64,000 nucleotides of DNA from Novosphingobium sp. (GTDB lineage Bacteria > Pseudomonadota > Alphaproteobacteria > Sphingomonadales > Sphingomonadaceae). The translations under genes were made by a program, and so were the position numbers. Positions 16,373 through 25,316 of this stretch are shown piece by piece. Under the pieces are notes generated by a model. That model was not told the DNA's origin, ran no database searches, and saw only the letters and a list, made by a program, of their open reading frames with translations. Within the stretch, counting starts at the first letter, position 1. The number at the start of each line of letters is the position of its first letter. The stretch covers positions 62,001-126,000 of the forward strand of contig NZ_JAUYRV010000014.1 in the NCBI RefSeq assembly GCF_030696665.1, written 5' to 3'.

Positions 16373-16816
16373 ATGACTGAAATTCAAAATGATATGCGGG
16401 AGACGCTGATCACGCTCACTTCCGACATTGTTGCTGCCCATGTCAGCAACAACAGTGTCGCGGTCAGTGACCTGCCTACGCTGATCACCAACGTCTATAC
16501 CGCGCTTGCCGGTCTCGAAAAGCCAGCTCCGGTCGAAGAACCTGCGCCGGAACCGGCCGTTTCGATCCGCTCTTCGGTGAAGAACGATCACATCGTTTGC
16601 CTTGAAGACGGCAAGAAGCTGAAGATGCTGAAGCGCCACCTCGCCACGCGCTACAACATGACCCCGGATCAGTACCGCGCACGCTGGAACCTGCCCGCCG
16701 ACTATCCGATGGTCGCTCCGGCCTATGCTGAAAAGCGCCGCGAACTGGCCAAGAAGATCGGCCTTGGTCGCAAGCCTGCGCCCAAGCGTGGCCGCAAGCC
16801 TGCCGCTGTCGTCTGA
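16373..16816 (+). CDS. MucR/Ros-family transcriptional regulator, degenerate zinc site
   Basis: A 147-residue regulator. It starts at ATG 16373 (MTEIQNDMRETLITL), matching the family N terminus; an upstream TTG at 16334 only adds unlike residues. The Ros-type finger reads CLEDGKKLKMLKRHLATRYN: first ligand Cys present, the second Cys replaced by Asp, the first His kept, and the last His position occupied by Tyr. Then MTPDQYRARWNLPADYPMVA and a basic tail (RKPAPKRGRKP) follow. MucR proteins are H-NS-like oligomers controlling surface polysaccharide, motility and cell cycle; CDHH and zinc-free variants are known. The gene is followed by a strong terminator. Confidence 0.9.
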   Translation: MTEIQNDMRETLITLTSDIVAAHVSNNSVAVSDLPTLITNVYTALAGLEKPAPVEEPAPEPAVSIRSSVKNDHIVCLEDGKKLKMLKRHLATRYNMTPDQYRARWNLPADYPMVAPAYAEKRRELAKKIGLGRKPAPKRGRKPAAVV

Positions 16817-16862
16817 TTTAGACCGCCGTTCACGCAATACGATTGCGCGCGGTTGAAGATTT

Positions 16863-16900
16863 GGCCCGCCTGTCTATAGACGGGCGGGCCGATCCTTTTT
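16863..16900 (+). terminator. Rho-independent terminator after mucR
   Basis: GGCCCGCC (16863-16870) pairs with GGCGGGCC (16883-16890), extended by TGTC/GACG around a TATA loop to about a 12-base stem, then GATCC and seven Ts (16896-16902). It lies between the mucR stop and the fur start, so the two are largely separate transcription units. It also argues against any fur start upstream of it. Confidence 0.9.
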
Positions 16901-16914
16901 TTAGCGAGATCCCA

Positions 16915-17337
16915 TTGCACCAGGCGATCGACATTGAAGCCCTCTGCGCCGAACGTGGCCTGCGCATTACCGACCAGCGCCGCACCATTGCGCGCGTGCT
17001 TTCGGAAAGCGACGATCACCCGGACGTTGAAAAGCTGCACGAGCGCGCGTCTGCGATCGATTCCCGCATTTCGATCGCCACGGTCTATCGCACCGTGCGC
17101 CTGTTCGAAGAGGCGGGGATTCTTGATCGCCACGACTTTGGCGATGGACGCGCCCGTTATGAGGCGACGCCAGAGGCGCACCACGATCACCTGATCGACG
17201 TTGAGACCGGCAAGGTCATCGAATTCGTCGATCCCGAACTCGAACAGCTCCAGCGCCAGATCGCCGAAAAGCTCGGTTACCGGCTCGTCGATCACCGGAT
17301 GGAGCTTTACGGCGTCAGGCTTGAACGCGAAGGCTGA
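16915..17337 (+). CDS. fur: Ferric uptake regulator Fur
   Basis: A 140-residue Fur. I chose the TTG at 16915 (MHQAIDIEALCAE), which matches the N terminus of alphaproteobacterial Fur; an earlier TTG at 16843 would read through the mucR terminator. Seen: the winged helix GLRITDQRRTIARVL, HPDVEKLHERAS, ATVYRTVRLFEEAG and the regulatory metal site HHDHLIDVETGKVIEF. The CxxC zinc pair of enterobacterial Fur is replaced by DVET, as in other alphaproteobacteria. It binds Fe2+ (or Mn2+) and represses iron genes. A Fur-box-like element at 28023-28041 is a candidate target. plsC follows 55 bases later. Confidence 0.93.
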   Translation: MHQAIDIEALCAERGLRITDQRRTIARVLSESDDHPDVEKLHERASAIDSRISIATVYRTVRLFEEAGILDRHDFGDGRARYEATPEAHHDHLIDVETGKVIEFVDPELEQLQRQIAEKLGYRLVDHRMELYGVRLEREG

Positions 17338-17392
17338 GACAGGGCCGCGTCCGGCGATACCGTTCGTCGGGCGATTGCGCATTGGTTCGCGC

Positions 17393-18094
17393 ATGGCCGG
17401 TATGCTGCTCCTGCTGATCGCCTGCGTTCCGCTCTACTACTTGTGGCGCATCGCCGGCATGCGCAATCCGTGGCCTCGCCTGTTCCTTGGCGGCATCGCC
17501 CGCATCGCCGGAGCGCGCGTCAGCATAACCGGCACCAGGGCACGCGGCGGGGCATTCCTGCTTTCCAACCACGTCAGCTGGCTGGATATTCCCGTGATCG
17601 CCGGAGCCAGCGGCAGCGCATTCGTGGCGCATTCGGGCCTTGCCGAGATCGGCCTGCTAAGATGGCTGTGCCGGATGAACGACACGGTATTCGTCGAACG
17701 CCACAATCGCCGTTCTGTGCACGAGCAAGTTGCCAGTGTGCGAGCCGCGCTAACTGACACAGGCGCGCTGACCGTGTTTCCCGAAGGCACGACGAGCGAT
17801 GGCACCGGGCTGCTGCCATTCAAGTCCTCGCTGCTCTCCGCGCTCGATCCGCCCCCGCCGGACATCGCCATCCAGCCGCTGTGGGTAGACTACGGCCCTG
17901 ACTCTGCCGCCATCGCCTGGGTGGGTGACGAGCATGGTCTCGACAATTTCCTGAAACTGCTTGCCCGCCGCCACGCCATTGCGGTGACGGTGCACTTCCT
18001 TGATCCGCTTAGGCCGGACGAAACCACCAATCGCAAGGCGATGGCTGCAGCCGCGCGTAATCGCATCGTGGCGCAGATGGCGCTGCACCGGTAG
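17393..18094 (+). CDS. 1-acyl-glycerol-3-phosphate acyltransferase (PlsC-like)
   Basis: A 233-residue membrane-associated acyltransferase. Motif I is NHVSWLD (His60, Asp65), motif [12 protein letters not shown] (129-137), and an N-terminal hydrophobic segment ([17 protein letters not shown]) anchors it. It transfers an acyl chain to lysophosphatidate or a similar acceptor. Start: ATG 17393, after the fur stop; the open frame extends back over fur, but with no supporting sequence features. It lies between fur and miaB as in other sphingomonads. Ornithine-lipid acyltransferase (OlsA-like) is an alternative I cannot exclude. Confidence 0.85.
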   Translation: MAGMLLLLIACVPLYYLWRIAGMRNPWPRLFLGGIARIAGARVSITGTRARGGAFLLSNHVSWLDIPVIAGASGSAFVAHSGLAEIGLLRWLCRMNDTVFVERHNRRSVHEQVASVRAALTDTGALTVFPEGTTSDGTGLLPFKSSLLSALDPPPPDIAIQPLWVDYGPDSAAIAWVGDEHGLDNFLKLLARRHAIAVTVHFLDPLRPDETTNRKAMAAAARNRIVAQMALHR

Positions 18095-18128
18095 CCAAAG
18101 CGCGCAAAATCCCCTATCGGCCCGGCCT

Positions 18129-19466
18129 ATGGCAACTTCCCTGACCCCTGCCCCGAAAACCTTCCGCGTCAAAAGCTTCGGCTGCCAGATGAACGTCTAT
18201 GATGGCGAGCGTATGGCCGAACTGCTCGGTGCCGAGGGGATGACTGCGGCGGCAGACGGTGAAGACGCCGATCTGATCGTCCTCAACACCTGCCACATCC
18301 GGGAAAGAGCTACCGAAAAAGTCTATTCCGATATCGGCCGCATCGGCAAGGATTCGCGCCGCGCGGACGGCTCTGCCCCGATGATCGCGGTTGCCGGATG
18401 CGTTGCTCAGGCCGAGGGCGAGGAAATCATGGCTCGCGCGCCCAGTGTGAAGGTCGTGGTCGGCCCGCAGTCCTACCATCGCCTGCCAGCAATGGTCGCC
18501 GATGCCGCCGCCGGGAAGCGGTCAACCGAAACCGACATGCCCGCCGAAGCCAAGTTTGCCGCACTGCCCAAGCGCCGCAAATCTGGCCCCTCTGCGTTTC
18601 TGACGGTCCAGGAAGGTTGCGACAAGTTCTGCACTTATTGCGTCGTGCCCTATACGCGCGGCGCGGAGATAAGCCGTCCATTCGCCGATCTGGTTGAAGA
18701 GGCAAAACTTCTGGTCGCAGGGGGCGCGCGCGAGATCACGCTGCTTGGCCAGAACGTGAATGCATGGTCAGGTGAAGACGAAAAGGGCCGAGTAGTCGGC
18801 CTCGACGGCCTTGCCCGCGCGCTGGCAGCAGAGCCTGACCTCAAGCGCATCCGCTACACCACCAGCCATCCCAACGACATGACAGACGGGTTGATCGCCG
18901 CGCATGGCGAGTTGGATAAGCTGATGCCGTTCCTTCACCTGCCGGTGCAAGCGGGCAATGATCGCGTGCTGAAGGCCATGAACCGCAGCCACACGACGGA
19001 CAGCTATCTGCGCCTGCTCGAACGAATCCGCGCCGTCCGCCCCGACATTGCGCTTTCTGGCGATTTCATCGTCGGCTTTCCCGGTGAGACCGAGTCAGAG
19101 TTCCAAGATACGCTGCGGCTGGTCGATGCGGTCGGCTATGCGCAGGCGTTCAGCTTCAAGTACTCCCCCCGCCCCGGCACGCCTGCCGCAACGATGGCGG
19201 ATCAGGTGCCTGCAAGCGTGATGGACGAACGGCTTCAGCGCCTGCAAGCCGCACTTAACCGCCACCAACATGCCTTCAACAAGGCCAGCGTGGGCAAGAC
19301 TTGCGACGTTCTGGTTGAACGGAAGGGCAAGCTTCCCGGGCAGTGGCTCGGCAAGTCTCCGTGGCTGCAATCCGTCCACTTCATGGCAGATGCAGACATC
19401 GGATCGATGGTCACGGTCGAACTGGTCGATGCCGGGCCAAACTCCCTTTCCGGGCGTCTCGTCTAA
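18129..19466 (+). CDS. miaB: tRNA 2-methylthio-N6-isopentenyladenosine synthase
   Basis: A 445-residue radical-SAM methylthiotransferase. Start: ATG 18129 ([22 protein letters not shown]). The auxiliary cluster ligands are Cys19, Cys55 and Cys91; the radical-SAM triad is Cys164, Cys168 and Cys171 ([10 protein letters not shown]), followed by [12 protein letters not shown]; a C-terminal TRAM domain closes it. It adds the methylthio group to i6A37 in tRNAs reading UNN codons. It needs two [4Fe-4S] clusters, consistent with the upstream nfuA. It heads the miaB-phoH-ybeY-corC order. Confidence 0.96.
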   Translation: MATSLTPAPKTFRVKSFGCQMNVYDGERMAELLGAEGMTAAADGEDADLIVLNTCHIRERATEKVYSDIGRIGKDSRRADGSAPMIAVAGCVAQAEGEEIMARAPSVKVVVGPQSYHRLPAMVADAAAGKRSTETDMPAEAKFAALPKRRKSGPSAFLTVQEGCDKFCTYCVVPYTRGAEISRPFADLVEEAKLLVAGGAREITLLGQNVNAWSGEDEKGRVVGLDGLARALAAEPDLKRIRYTTSHPNDMTDGLIAAHGELDKLMPFLHLPVQAGNDRVLKAMNRSHTTDSYLRLLERIRAVRPDIALSGDFIVGFPGETESEFQDTLRLVDAVGYAQAFSFKYSPRPGTPAATMADQVPASVMDERLQRLQAALNRHQHAFNKASVGKTCDVLVERKGKLPGQWLGKSPWLQSVHFMADADIGSMVTVELVDAGPNSLSGRLV

Positions 19467-19566
19467 TACGCCTGTGGAATAGTCGCGCAGCGTCTTGTCT
19501 GCGCAACATCCGTTCTTATGCTCTGATTCAGGCCTTCACTATCAAGGCCCAACGCAAAAGGAGCGC

Positions 19567-20628
19567 ATGGCCCGAAAACTCCCCCGCGCTGATGAAGCGC
19601 ATCACCGGCCCGAACAACACCGCCTTGGACAGCCGCGTGCTGGCCATATGGGGCGCGCAAGGGTGGAGGTTGAATTTGACGAACAGACCGTGCTTGGCGC
19701 GCTGTTTGGCCAGTTTGACACCAATCTCGTGCTTCTGGAGAACCGGCTGGGAGTTTATATCTCCGCGCGGGGCAACCGCGTGGTGATCGAAGGACCGGAC
19801 GATCCGGTCGCCCGTGCCCGCGATGTTCTCAAAGGCATGCACCAGCGTCTGCTGTCGGGGCAAGAGGTGGATTCTGGCGCGGTCGATTCGCTGATCGCGA
19901 TGAGTGTGGAGCCGACCTTGGAAGGCATCATCACCGGCGCGCCCGGCGGCGCACCGCCCATCATGATCCGCACGCGCAAGAAAACCATCGTTCCGCGCTC
20001 TGCCACGCAGATTGATTATATGCGCGCGCTGGTCAGCCATGACGTGATCTTTGCGCTCGGCCCGGCAGGCACCGGCAAGACCTACCTTGCGGTCGCACAG
20101 GCCGTGGCACAGCTCATCTCCGGATCGGTCCAACGCCTGATCCTGTCACGCCCAGCGGTGGAAGCGGGCGAACGGCTCGGCTTCCTGCCGGGCGACATGA
20201 AGGAAAAGGTCGATCCCTATCTCCGCCCGCTATACGACGCGCTCTATGATTGCATGCCACCCGAACAGGTGGAGCGCCGTCTTGCCAGCGCCGAAATCGA
20301 GGTTGCGCCCATTGCCTTCATGCGCGGTCGCACGCTGGCCGATGCCTTTGTGATTCTTGACGAAGCGCAGAACACCACACCAGCGCAGATGAAGATGTTC
20401 CTCACCCGCTTCGGCCAGAACAGCCGCATGGTGATCTGTGGGGACCCCAAACAGGTCGATTTGCCTGGCGGTGTCAGCGCAAGCGGCCTCAACGATGCAG
20501 TCAAGCGTCTCGAAGGCGTGGAAGGCATCGCCACGGTGCGCTTCAGCACCGCAGACGTTGTCCGCCACCCGATTGTGGGCCGAATTGTCGAGGCCTATGA
20601 AGGCAAGAACGATGGTAAAGACGAGTGA
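19567..20628 (+). CDS. phoH: PhoH-family ATPase
   Basis: A 353-residue protein. I start it at ATG 19567, preceded by AAAAGG five bases upstream; an upstream TTG at 19495 adds non-conserved residues. A short N-terminal KH-like region precedes the ATPase; Walker A is GPAGTGKT (165-172), Walker B FVILDEAQN and sensor FLTRFGQNSRMVICGDPKQ. PhoH proteins are RNA-associated NTPases, and their constant linkage to ybeY points to a role in rRNA or mRNA processing. The stop overlaps the ybeY start, so the two are translationally coupled. Confidence 0.93.
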   Translation: MARKLPRADEAHHRPEQHRLGQPRAGHMGRARVEVEFDEQTVLGALFGQFDTNLVLLENRLGVYISARGNRVVIEGPDDPVARARDVLKGMHQRLLSGQEVDSGAVDSLIAMSVEPTLEGIITGAPGGAPPIMIRTRKKTIVPRSATQIDYMRALVSHDVIFALGPAGTGKTYLAVAQAVAQLISGSVQRLILSRPAVEAGERLGFLPGDMKEKVDPYLRPLYDALYDCMPPEQVERRLASAEIEVAPIAFMRGRTLADAFVILDEAQNTTPAQMKMFLTRFGQNSRMVICGDPKQVDLPGGVSASGLNDAVKRLEGVEGIATVRFSTADVVRHPIVGRIVEAYEGKNDGKDE

Positions 20629-21128
20629 GCGCGCCCGTCCTTGAAATCGACATCGACCCGATCTGGGGCGATGAGACCGACTGGGAAGCACTGGCCAACC
20701 GCGCTGCCGAAGCCACGGCGCGGATCGTGCCGGAACTTGCGCACGAAAACCTCCTCATCAGCCTGGTTATGGCCGATGACGAAGAGGTGCATGCACTGAA
20801 CAAACAGTGGCGGGCCAAGGACAAGCCGACCAACGTCCTGTCTTTCCCGATGCTTTCGCGCGAGGAAGTGCTCAACGCTGCGCGCAATGCCAACGCGCCC
20901 GGCATGCTCGGCGACATGATCCTTGCCCACGGCGTGTGCGTGCGCGAAGCTGCGGAAAAGGGTGTCTCGGTCGAAATTCACGCCACGCACCTGATCGTCC
21001 ACGGCTTGCTCCACCTTGCCGGGTACGATCACGAACTGGGCGAAACGCAGGCCGAAGAAATGGAGGAACTGGAACGGAAGTCGCTTGCACTGATGGGCAT
21101 TGCCGACCCATATGCGGTCGAAGACTGA
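20625..21128 (+). CDS. ybeY: Endoribonuclease YbeY
   Basis: A 167-residue metalloprotein with the zinc motif HGLLHLAGYDH (His126, His130, His136) and an upstream conserved NVLSFPM region, then GDMILAH. It matures the 16S rRNA 3' end and takes part in ribosome quality control. It starts at GTG 20625 within the phoH stop codon region (GTGA overlap). The next gene, corC, begins 21 bases after its stop, behind AGGGGAA, so all three form an operon. Confidence 0.95.
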   Translation: MSAPVLEIDIDPIWGDETDWEALANRAAEATARIVPELAHENLLISLVMADDEEVHALNKQWRAKDKPTNVLSFPMLSREEVLNAARNANAPGMLGDMILAHGVCVREAAEKGVSVEIHATHLIVHGLLHLAGYDHELGETQAEEMEELERKSLALMGIADPYAVED

Positions 21129-21148
21129 CCACACAGGGGAATTGAGCA

Positions 21149-22090
21149 GTGCCCGAGGGCGATGACTCCACCGGCGAGAGCCGATCAGGAGACGCAGACA
21201 GTAGTAGCCGTGCGCTGTGGCGCGCGATCAGGGCCTTTTTCAAGGGGCCGGACCACGATCAGTCGCTACGCGCGCAAATTGAGGAAGCGATCGACGAGCA
21301 CGAGGGCGAACAACCTCACTCTAGCGCCAACAACGGTGACCTTGTCCCGCTTGAGCGCCAGATGCTGCGCAACCTGCTCCATTTCAGCGAACACGACGCC
21401 GACGACGTAGCGATCCCGCGCGGCGAAATCATTGCCGTGCCCGCGTCAGCCAGTTTCGAGGAGATGGTAGCCTCCTTTGCAGAGAACGGCCACAGCCGCA
21501 TGCCGGTTTTTGGCGAATCGCTCGACGAAATCATCGGCATGATTCACGTGAAGGATGTCTTCACGATCGTGGCCGGTATGCTCCTGTCAAACAAGCCAGC
21601 GCCAAAGGATTGGACCTCCTTGATGCGCCAACCGCTGTTCGTGCCTCAGGCACGGGGCGCGCTTGACGTATTGGCGGACATGCGCAGCAAGCGTACCCAC
21701 CTTGCCGTGGTCATCGATGAATATTCCGGAACCGATGGTATCATCACCATCGAAGACCTTGTCGAAGAGATCATCGGCGAGATCGAGGATGAACACGACG
21801 ATGCTCCGCAGGAACTGCTCCGCCGCATTGACCCAGACACCTGGGATGCCGATGCGCGCGCAGAATTGGATGACGTTGCCGAAACCGTCGATCCACGTCT
21901 TGCCGAAGTGGAGGAAGACGTGGATACGATCGGCGGGCTTGCCGTAGTACTTGCGGGCGAAGTGCCGCCTGTCGGGCGTGTGCTGGAACACGCCAGCGGT
22001 TGGCGGCTGGAAGTGACAGGGGGCGATGAACGCCGCCTCACGCGCCTGCGGCTCCATGCACCCCGCACTGAAACCACCGTTGAAGAATAG
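21149..22090 (+). CDS. corC: CorC/HlyC-type CBS-domain protein
   Basis: A 313-residue soluble protein beginning at GTG 21149 with AGGGGAA upstream. Seen: two CBS repeats (PRGEIIAVPASASFEEMV...GHSRMPVF and IGMIHVKDVF), then VIDEYSGTDGIITIEDLVEE and a C-terminal CorC_HlyC domain (EVPPVGRVLEHASGWRLEVT). There is no DUF21 membrane part, so it is the short CorC type linked to magnesium/cobalt efflux and membrane integrity. In many alphaproteobacteria lnt follows; here a LysR gene does, nine bases downstream. Confidence 0.92.
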   Translation: MPEGDDSTGESRSGDADSSSRALWRAIRAFFKGPDHDQSLRAQIEEAIDEHEGEQPHSSANNGDLVPLERQMLRNLLHFSEHDADDVAIPRGEIIAVPASASFEEMVASFAENGHSRMPVFGESLDEIIGMIHVKDVFTIVAGMLLSNKPAPKDWTSLMRQPLFVPQARGALDVLADMRSKRTHLAVVIDEYSGTDGIITIEDLVEEIIGEIEDEHDDAPQELLRRIDPDTWDADARAELDDVAETVDPRLAEVEEDVDTIGGLAVVLAGEVPPVGRVLEHASGWRLEVTGGDERRLTRLRLHAPRTETTVEE

Positions 22091-22099
22091 GGTAACCAG

Positions 22100-22981
22100 A
22101 TGATCCGCCGCCTTCCTCCCCTGCGCTCGCTTGAGGCGTTCATTCGCGTCGTGCGTGCAGGCTCGGCCAAGACGGCGGCGGCGGAGCTGGCGCTCAGCCC
22201 GTCGGCATTGTCACGGCGCCTCGGCGCGCTTGAAGACTTCGTCGGCAAGCCGATGTTCGAGCGGAAGCATCAGGCGCTGAAGCTGACCGAGGAAGGCCAG
22301 CAGCTTTATGATGCAGTCGCCCCGCTGATTGACGAGATGGCTGATCGGGTGGACCGCCTGATCGATACAGGCAAAGTCATGCGCCTACGGCTTGGCGTGT
22401 TGCCCCTGTTCGGGAGCCAGCGCCTGTTCCCGCGTCTGGGAGAACTGCGCAAGCTGCACCCGCAACTCCATATCGACATCGATTCGGGCCATTCGGCCGA
22501 AACCAAACTGGGCGACACCATTGATGCCGCCATCGTCCTGTCAGAAGGGCCGGATGCCTCGCTCCATTCGGTGCGACTCGATCATAACCGCGTTCACGCC
22601 ATCACATCAGTTGCGTTGGCCGAGGAACTGGGTGACCGGCCCGATGTTGCCAAGCTTTCGAAGCAGACCTTCCTTGTCCACAACGACCTGCCCGCCAGTT
22701 TCGAAGCGTGGAAGAAGGCGCTGCATCTGGAAAAGATGGAACCGGCCGCAATCGACCATTTCGATTCTGGCCAGTTGATCCTTGAAGCCGCGGCCCAAGG
22801 CCTCGGCATCGCGATCATGCATGATGATCACTACCACCGCAGCCACGATTCGCGCCTGGCACGGCTTTACGACATCGACGTCGACAGCCCCTATTCCTAC
22901 TGGTTCGTGTGCCGCCCGCGCGCGCTGCAATCACGCCCGGTGCGGCTGTTCCATGACTGGATGCTGCGCGCGGGGCTGTAG
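22100..22981 (+). CDS. LysR-family regulator, GcvA-like
   Basis: A 293-residue LysR protein. The N-terminal winged helix-turn-helix reads LPPLRSLEAFIRVVRAGSAK then AELALSPSALSRRLGALED, as in GcvA. The effector domain covers about residues 95-290 and ends in WFVCRPRALQSRPVRLFHDW. Unlike most LysR genes it is not divergent from an obvious target: it follows corC by nine bases and faces hisN. It may regulate in trans; the target is unknown. Confidence 0.88.
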   Translation: MIRRLPPLRSLEAFIRVVRAGSAKTAAAELALSPSALSRRLGALEDFVGKPMFERKHQALKLTEEGQQLYDAVAPLIDEMADRVDRLIDTGKVMRLRLGVLPLFGSQRLFPRLGELRKLHPQLHIDIDSGHSAETKLGDTIDAAIVLSEGPDASLHSVRLDHNRVHAITSVALAEELGDRPDVAKLSKQTFLVHNDLPASFEAWKKALHLEKMEPAAIDHFDSGQLILEAAAQGLGIAIMHDDHYHRSHDSRLARLYDIDVDSPYSYWFVCRPRALQSRPVRLFHDWMLRAGL

Positions 22982-23021
22982 TCTCTGAAAGGCGCGCAGT
23001 TTTCGCCGCACCTTGCCGCCA

Positions 23022-23801
23022 TCAATGTCCGCAGGCCAGCGCTTCAACCACGTCGTCCAGCCTTGCAGGGTCGCCCACAGCAATCACGTGGCCATCTGAC
23101 CCGGCGTGAAGCGGGTCGCCATTCCAGTCAGCCATCGCCCCACCTGCACCCTCAACCACCGGCACCAGCGCTGCCCAGTCGTGGATCTTCAGCCCTGCTT
23201 CGCACACCACATCAAGCTGCCCGGTGGCCAGCATCGCGTAGTTATAGCAATCGCCGCCCATGACCATGCGTTTGTGATCGGTCTTGGCGGCAAGGCCCAT
23301 GAAGTGACCGCCATCGTGATCATCAAAATAGTGCGGCCCGGTCGTTGCCAAAGTCGCTTCTGACAGTTCGCGACACAGGCGGGTACGCACGGGCTTGCCG
23401 TTCAATGTGGTCGGCATTCCCAAAGCGCCTATCCAGCGTTCGCCGGTAATCGGCTGATCGATCACCCCCAACACCGGAAATCCCTCAACCATCAGCGCGA
23501 TCAACGTGCCGAAAATAGGACGCCCGGCAAGGAAACCTGCCGTCCCGTCAATCGGATCCAGCACCCAGCTGCGCCCGGAGCTTCCGGCGGTCGATCCAAA
23601 CTCCTCGCCAATCACCGTATCTCGCGGCACTTCTGCCGTAAGGATGCGGCGCATCGCTTCTTCCGCTGCGCGGTCAGCCAGCGTAACCGGAGTTGCATCA
23701 TCCTTGCGTTCGGCCGCAACTGTCCGGAAATAAGGACGAATTGCCGCAGCGGCTGCATCGGCAAGACGGATGGCGAGGGCAATGTCCTGATCAAGTTTCA
23801 T
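23022..23801 (-). CDS. hisN: Histidinol-phosphatase, inositol-monophosphatase family
   Basis: A 259-residue Mg-dependent phosphatase. Metal-site motifs: GEEFG (Glu66/Glu67), DPIDGT (Asp82, Asp85) and the C-terminal HDWAALVPVVEGAGG. The run GDCYNYAMLATGQLDVVCE is typical of HisN, which dephosphorylates L-histidinol phosphate in actinobacteria and many alphaproteobacteria lacking HisB phosphatase. Inositol-1-phosphatase is the alternative. It is monocistronic, convergent with the LysR gene (40-base gap). Confidence 0.85.
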   Translation of the reverse strand: MKLDQDIALAIRLADAAAAAIRPYFRTVAAERKDDATPVTLADRAAEEAMRRILTAEVPRDTVIGEEFGSTAGSSGRSWVLDPIDGTAGFLAGRPIFGTLIALMVEGFPVLGVIDQPITGERWIGALGMPTTLNGKPVRTRLCRELSEATLATTGPHYFDDHDGGHFMGLAAKTDHKRMVMGGDCYNYAMLATGQLDVVCEAGLKIHDWAALVPVVEGAGGAMADWNGDPLHAGSDGHVIAVGDPARLDDVVEALACGH

Positions 23802-23967
23802 GTGTTGGGTGTTTATGCCTCTGCGTCATCGGGTCAACCCACAGGCACGAATTGCCCTGCGGCAAAACGTCTCGTTGTATCATTCGCTGCAGCGTGACAG
23901 GACGCACAGGCGTTTTGGTGCAAAGGGATTAGAACGCCAATACAGATTGCCTTGGGGGCGCAGTTGA

Positions 23968-24927
23968 ATGACACGCAACAACCGGCCGGGGACGGAAAGA
24001 TCACCCGGTGTTGACCGCGCAATAGCATCGCCAAACGCCACGCGCGATGGCCAGCCGATATCGTACAGTCGCGCACCTGCGGCGGATCTTGAACGCTGGG
24101 TTGGCCGCTTTTACGTGACCATCGTCAACGCCCCGCCCGAACACCGCCTTGATTGCGGGCTGCTCAGCGATTTTGCCTGCATCCGCATGCAATTGCGCGG
24201 CAATTGGCAGGCAGAAACCGCCGCTGGCCTGAAATCCGCAGACAATGCCGCGATGATGTTTGGCCCGCAGTCTCGCCGCATGCCGATCAGCGTGACTGGC
24301 AGCTTCATCAGCGTCGGCATTTTCCTGCGTCCCGGTGTGTGCCACGCGCTGAACGGGCCAAAGCTGGCTGATCTGGTTGACCGGCTTGAGACGTTTACAG
24401 ATCTCGGCCTTCCCGAACAGCGCTGGCTGGACTTGTGCCACCCCGACGATTCGCCCGAAGATTGGGTCCGGGCGATGGAATACGAAATGCGCAGCCTGAT
24501 TGCTGAGCGCGCGGTTCGGGAGCCTGATCCGATTTCGGCCCGGTTTGAAGCTGCGGCCTTCACCGATCCCACGGTAAGCATCGCCCGCCTTGCCGAGGAA
24601 ATCGGCGTAGAGCAGCGCAGGCTTGAACGCATCGTCAGCCGCGATTTCGGTATGCCGCCCAAGCAGGTGCTGCGCCGTGCCCGCGCGCTCGATATGGCCA
24701 GCCACTTGCGCGGCGTGGCCGATCACGCCGAGGCTGAGGCCATCGCGCTGCGCTATTACGATCAAAGCCACCTGATCCGCGAATTCACCGAACTGTTCGG
24801 CATGGCTCCGCGCCAGTTTGTCGAACGCCCGCAACCGCTGATGACACTTGGCCTTGAAACCCGCCAGACCCGCCGATTGGAAACAATCCGGCGGCTGGAG
24901 CCAGGTGAAGTGAAGCCGTGGGAATGA
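23968..24927 (+). CDS. AraC-family transcriptional regulator
   Basis: A 319-residue regulator. The C-terminal third holds two helix-turn-helix units: SIARLAEEIGVEQRRLERIVSRDFG and ALRYYDQSHLIREFTELFG, ending in MAPRQFVERPQP, the AraC signature. The N-terminal ~190 residues form a ligand or dimer domain I cannot assign. It is divergent from hisN (166-base gap) and alone on its strand except for the small gene 40 bases downstream. The target is not evident. Confidence 0.85.
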   Translation: MTRNNRPGTERSPGVDRAIASPNATRDGQPISYSRAPAADLERWVGRFYVTIVNAPPEHRLDCGLLSDFACIRMQLRGNWQAETAAGLKSADNAAMMFGPQSRRMPISVTGSFISVGIFLRPGVCHALNGPKLADLVDRLETFTDLGLPEQRWLDLCHPDDSPEDWVRAMEYEMRSLIAERAVREPDPISARFEAAAFTDPTVSIARLAEEIGVEQRRLERIVSRDFGMPPKQVLRRARALDMASHLRGVADHAEAEAIALRYYDQSHLIREFTELFGMAPRQFVERPQPLMTLGLETRQTRRLETIRRLEPGEVKPWE

Positions 24928-24968
24928 TCGCAGTTGCCTGTTAGCCGTGCGCACCCTAGTCCGCATGC

Positions 24969-25316
24969 ATGGCAAGAGCTGATCGTCTCGAACGTCTCGA
25001 CAAGCGCCGCTCCGAACTGGAAGCGGACTATACAGAAGCACTGATCGCCGCGCTGGAAGTGACGGCAGCGGGCAAGTGGGGCCTGTTCGATCACAATGCC
25101 GACAAGATCATGCGCGCAGCAACTGCTCCGGTGATCGAAAGCCTGACCGAACTGGCAGACGAAATCGCCGAAGCGCGCGAACAACTTTTCATGGAGCCGT
25201 TCGCGCTCCACGACGAATTCATGGCCGCGCGCGGAAAGCCACCCGCCAATGCCGTGGGCGAGCCGAAACAGGCCCGCGCATGGCTGGAACGGTTGAAATC
25301 AGCCAGTACAGCTTAG
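24969..25316 (+). CDS. Small helical protein of unknown function
   Basis: A 115-residue protein, strongly charged and predicted helical ([34 protein letters not shown]), with no signal peptide or membrane segment. I do not recognise its family. Codon use matches its neighbours, supporting a real gene. Its TAG stop overlaps the prs stop on the other strand (25313-25316). It may be transcribed with the AraC-family gene 41 bases upstream. Confidence 0.65.
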   Translation: MARADRLERLDKRRSELEADYTEALIAALEVTAAGKWGLFDHNADKIMRAATAPVIESLTELADEIAEAREQLFMEPFALHDEFMAARGKPPANAVGEPKQARAWLERLKSASTA

